Shown one piece after another: positions 62,766 to 64,000 of a stretch of DNA of 64,000 nt; within the stretch, counting starts at the first letter, position 1, and the number at the start of each line of letters is the position of its first letter. The stretch covers positions 3,100,001-3,164,000 of the forward strand of contig NZ_CP183303.1 in assembly GCF_048541585.1 (NCBI RefSeq), written 5' to 3'. The notes under the pieces are model-generated. The model worked only from the letters and a program-made list of their open reading frames with translations, did no database searches and was not told the origin of the DNA. Made by a program: the position numbers and the translations under genes. The DNA is from Legionella_C sp048541585 (GTDB taxonomy: Bacteria > Pseudomonadota > Gammaproteobacteria > Legionellales > Legionellaceae).

Positions 62766-64000
62766 TTAAACATTTAATAGTAAGCGAGCGGGGTCTTCTA
62801 ACAACTCTTTGACATTAACAAGAAACTGAACAGACTCTTTACCATCAATTAAGCGATGATCGTAGGATAGGGCAATATACATCATTGGGCGGATAACAAT
62901 CTCACCTTTTTCTACAATAGGCCTATCTTCAATTTTATGCATGCCTAAAATACCCGTTTGTGGTGGATTAATTATAGGAGTTGCTAGTAGTGAGCCGAAC
63001 ACACCACCGTTAGTAATGGTAAACGTGCCACCCTGCATTTCCTCCATAGCTAATTTACCCTGACGAGCACGATTTGCGGTATCCATGATTTCTTTTTCAA
63101 TTTCTGCCATAGATAATTGATCGGCATTTCTAATCACAGGGACCACTAAACCACGCTCTGTTGAAACAGCAACACCAATATCATAATAGCCGTGATAAAC
63201 TATATCATGGCCATCAATAGAGGCATTAACAGCTGGAAAACGCTTCAAAGCTTCGACCACTGCTTTCGTAAAGAAAGACATAAAGCCTAAACGCACGCCA
63301 TGCTTTTTCTCAAAAGAATCTTTATATTGAGCACGTAAATCCATAACAGCTTTAAGATTAACCTCGTTGAATGTAGTTAACATAGCTGCGTTATGTTGCG
63401 CTTGGACCAAACGCTCTGCAATTTTGGCACGTAATCTTGTCATAGGAACACGACGTTCTTCACGAACTCCCGGAGCCGATACTTGTTCACTAGCGGTCGA
63501 TTTGGCAGCTGGTTGTGATTTTGCCACCTCTACTTCAGATTTATTTTTTTCTCGATTTGCAGCAATAAATGCTTCAACATCTTCTTTTGTCAATCGGCCA
63601 TCTTTTCCTGAACTAGGTACTTGTGAGGCCTGTAAATCATTCTCTGTTAATAGCCGACGTACAGCAGGACCTGCAACTTTGTCATCATCGCTATCTTCAG
63701 GTGCTACTTTATCTTCAACCTTCTTTGTAGTACTTGCTGGCGAAGCTTCCGCTTGCTTAACGCTTCCACCCTCTTCAATTCGAGCTAATAACTCACCTGA
63801 AGTAACTGTATCTCCTTCTTTAAATAAGATTTCTTTAATTACTCCATCTGCTGGTGCAGGCACTTCTAAGACAACCTTATCAGTCTCTAAATCAAGAAGA
63901 TTTTCATCTCGGTTTACTTTGTCACCAACTTTTTTATGCCAAGTAGCGATGGTCGCATCTGCAACTGACTCAGGTAAATTAGGTACTTTAACTTCAATAG
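62766..64000 (-). CDS. sucB: 2-oxoglutarate dehydrogenase E2 (dihydrolipoamide succinyltransferase), start cut by window edge
   Basis: E2 core of the 2-oxoglutarate dehydrogenase complex. The frame runs unbroken to the right edge; the first visible residues IEVKVPNLPESVADATIA mean only one to three codons are missing. Order: lipoyl domain (about residues 1-76) with the lipoyl Lys in LETDKVVLE, an acidic/Lys-rich linker, the E3-binding domain PAVRRLLTENDL and SGKDGRLTKEDVEAFI (about 110-150), and the acyltransferase core from RVPMTRLRAKIAERL. The catalytic His is in SYDHRLIDGKESVQFL near the C terminus. sucA should lie outside the window. Confidence 0.96.
   Translation of the reverse strand, partial: IEVKVPNLPESVADATIATWHKKVGDKVNRDENLLDLETDKVVLEVPAPADGVIKEILFKEGDTVTSGELLARIEEGGSVKQAEASPASTTKKVEDKVAPEDSDDDKVAGPAVRRLLTENDLQASQVPSSGKDGRLTKEDVEAFIAANREKNKSEVEVAKSQPAAKSTASEQVSAPGVREERRVPMTRLRAKIAERLVQAQHNAAMLTTFNEVNLKAVMDLRAQYKDSFEKKHGVRLGFMSFFTKAVVEALKRFPAVNASIDGHDIVYHGYYDIGVAVSTERGLVVPVIRNADQLSMAEIEKEIMDTANRARQGKLAMEEMQGGTFTITNGGVFGSLLATPIINPPQTGILGMHKIEDRPIVEKGEIVIRPMMYIALSYDHRLIDGKESVQFLVNVKELLEDPARLLLNV

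Noticed and set aside
62766..63863. sucB starting at 63863
   Set aside because: The same frame continues without a stop to the right edge and encodes the rest of the lipoyl domain, including the ETDK lipoylation site, so 63863 is internal.
1..64000. CRISPR array, IS transposase, prophage or integrase genes
   Set aside because: No regular short direct repeats with spacers and no recognisable transposase, integrase or phage protein in any frame. The regular repeats seen are inside the adhesin coding sequence.

Overview
The window is a low-GC gammaproteobacterial chromosome segment, most likely from the genus Legionella or a close relative in the Legionellales. The pointers are: a polyhydroxybutyrate set with two phaB genes, phaR and a very short phasin; a Pls/PosA-type synthetase; a short RMF-like LetE-like protein next to pdxH close to sucBCD; a lolB - tRNA-Gln - prs block without ispE; and a 1787-residue effector-like protein with an acidic C-terminal tail. 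The genus call is inference from gene content; there is no 16S rRNA here.

Left part (1-15206, all minus strand). A compact cell-division and cell-wall (dcw) cluster is transcribed leftward: smc, zipA, murF, mraY, murD, ftsW, murC, murB, ddl, ftsQ, ftsA, with ftsZ expected just outside the left edge. Many junctions overlap by 1 to 4 bases. murG is missing from its usual place between ftsW and murC. murB is the short type II form and ddl has DdlA-like length. A small palindromic MITE-like element lies between zipA and smc.

Middle part (15207-33450). phaC is separated from a phaB2-phaB1-phaR-phaP block by a secreted Cys-rich protein, a DUF1415 protein, a TVP38-type membrane protein and a periplasmic MsrA. 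The phaP promoter lies between two TTGCACTGCA boxes that look like PhaR operators and ends in a clear rho-independent terminator. Then come a fatty-acid desaturase, a small membrane protein with mutM, plsC, ggt-coaD, lolB, tRNA-Gln(TTG), prs and fis. A dispersed, long-palindrome repeat of up to about 145 bp occurs in at least four intergenic gaps (near 15.5, 18.7, 22.3 and 32.5 kb); its central hairpin shows compensatory changes between copies.

Right part (33450-64000). A DUF945 protein is followed by a 1327-residue Pls-like single-module synthetase (adenylation, carrier, six membrane segments, three hexapeptide-type domains), then a DUF6790 membrane protein, a GNAT enzyme, an MFS transporter, an SseB-domain protein, the LetE-like protein and pdxH. 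From 45.1 to 60.2 kb lies what looks like an accessory block: the giant effector-like protein with two levels of internal duplication, a peptide deformylase paralogue with a signal-like N terminus, and a type I secretion operon (ABC transporter, HlyD-type adaptor, 1741-residue repeat adhesin). The window ends in sucB-sucC-sucD, with sucB cut by the right edge two or so codons after its start.

I saw no insertion-sequence transposase, phage gene, CRISPR array or rRNA. Coordinates of starts were chosen from ribosome-binding sites where the longest frame began at a non-ATG codon or lacked a Shine-Dalgarno sequence.
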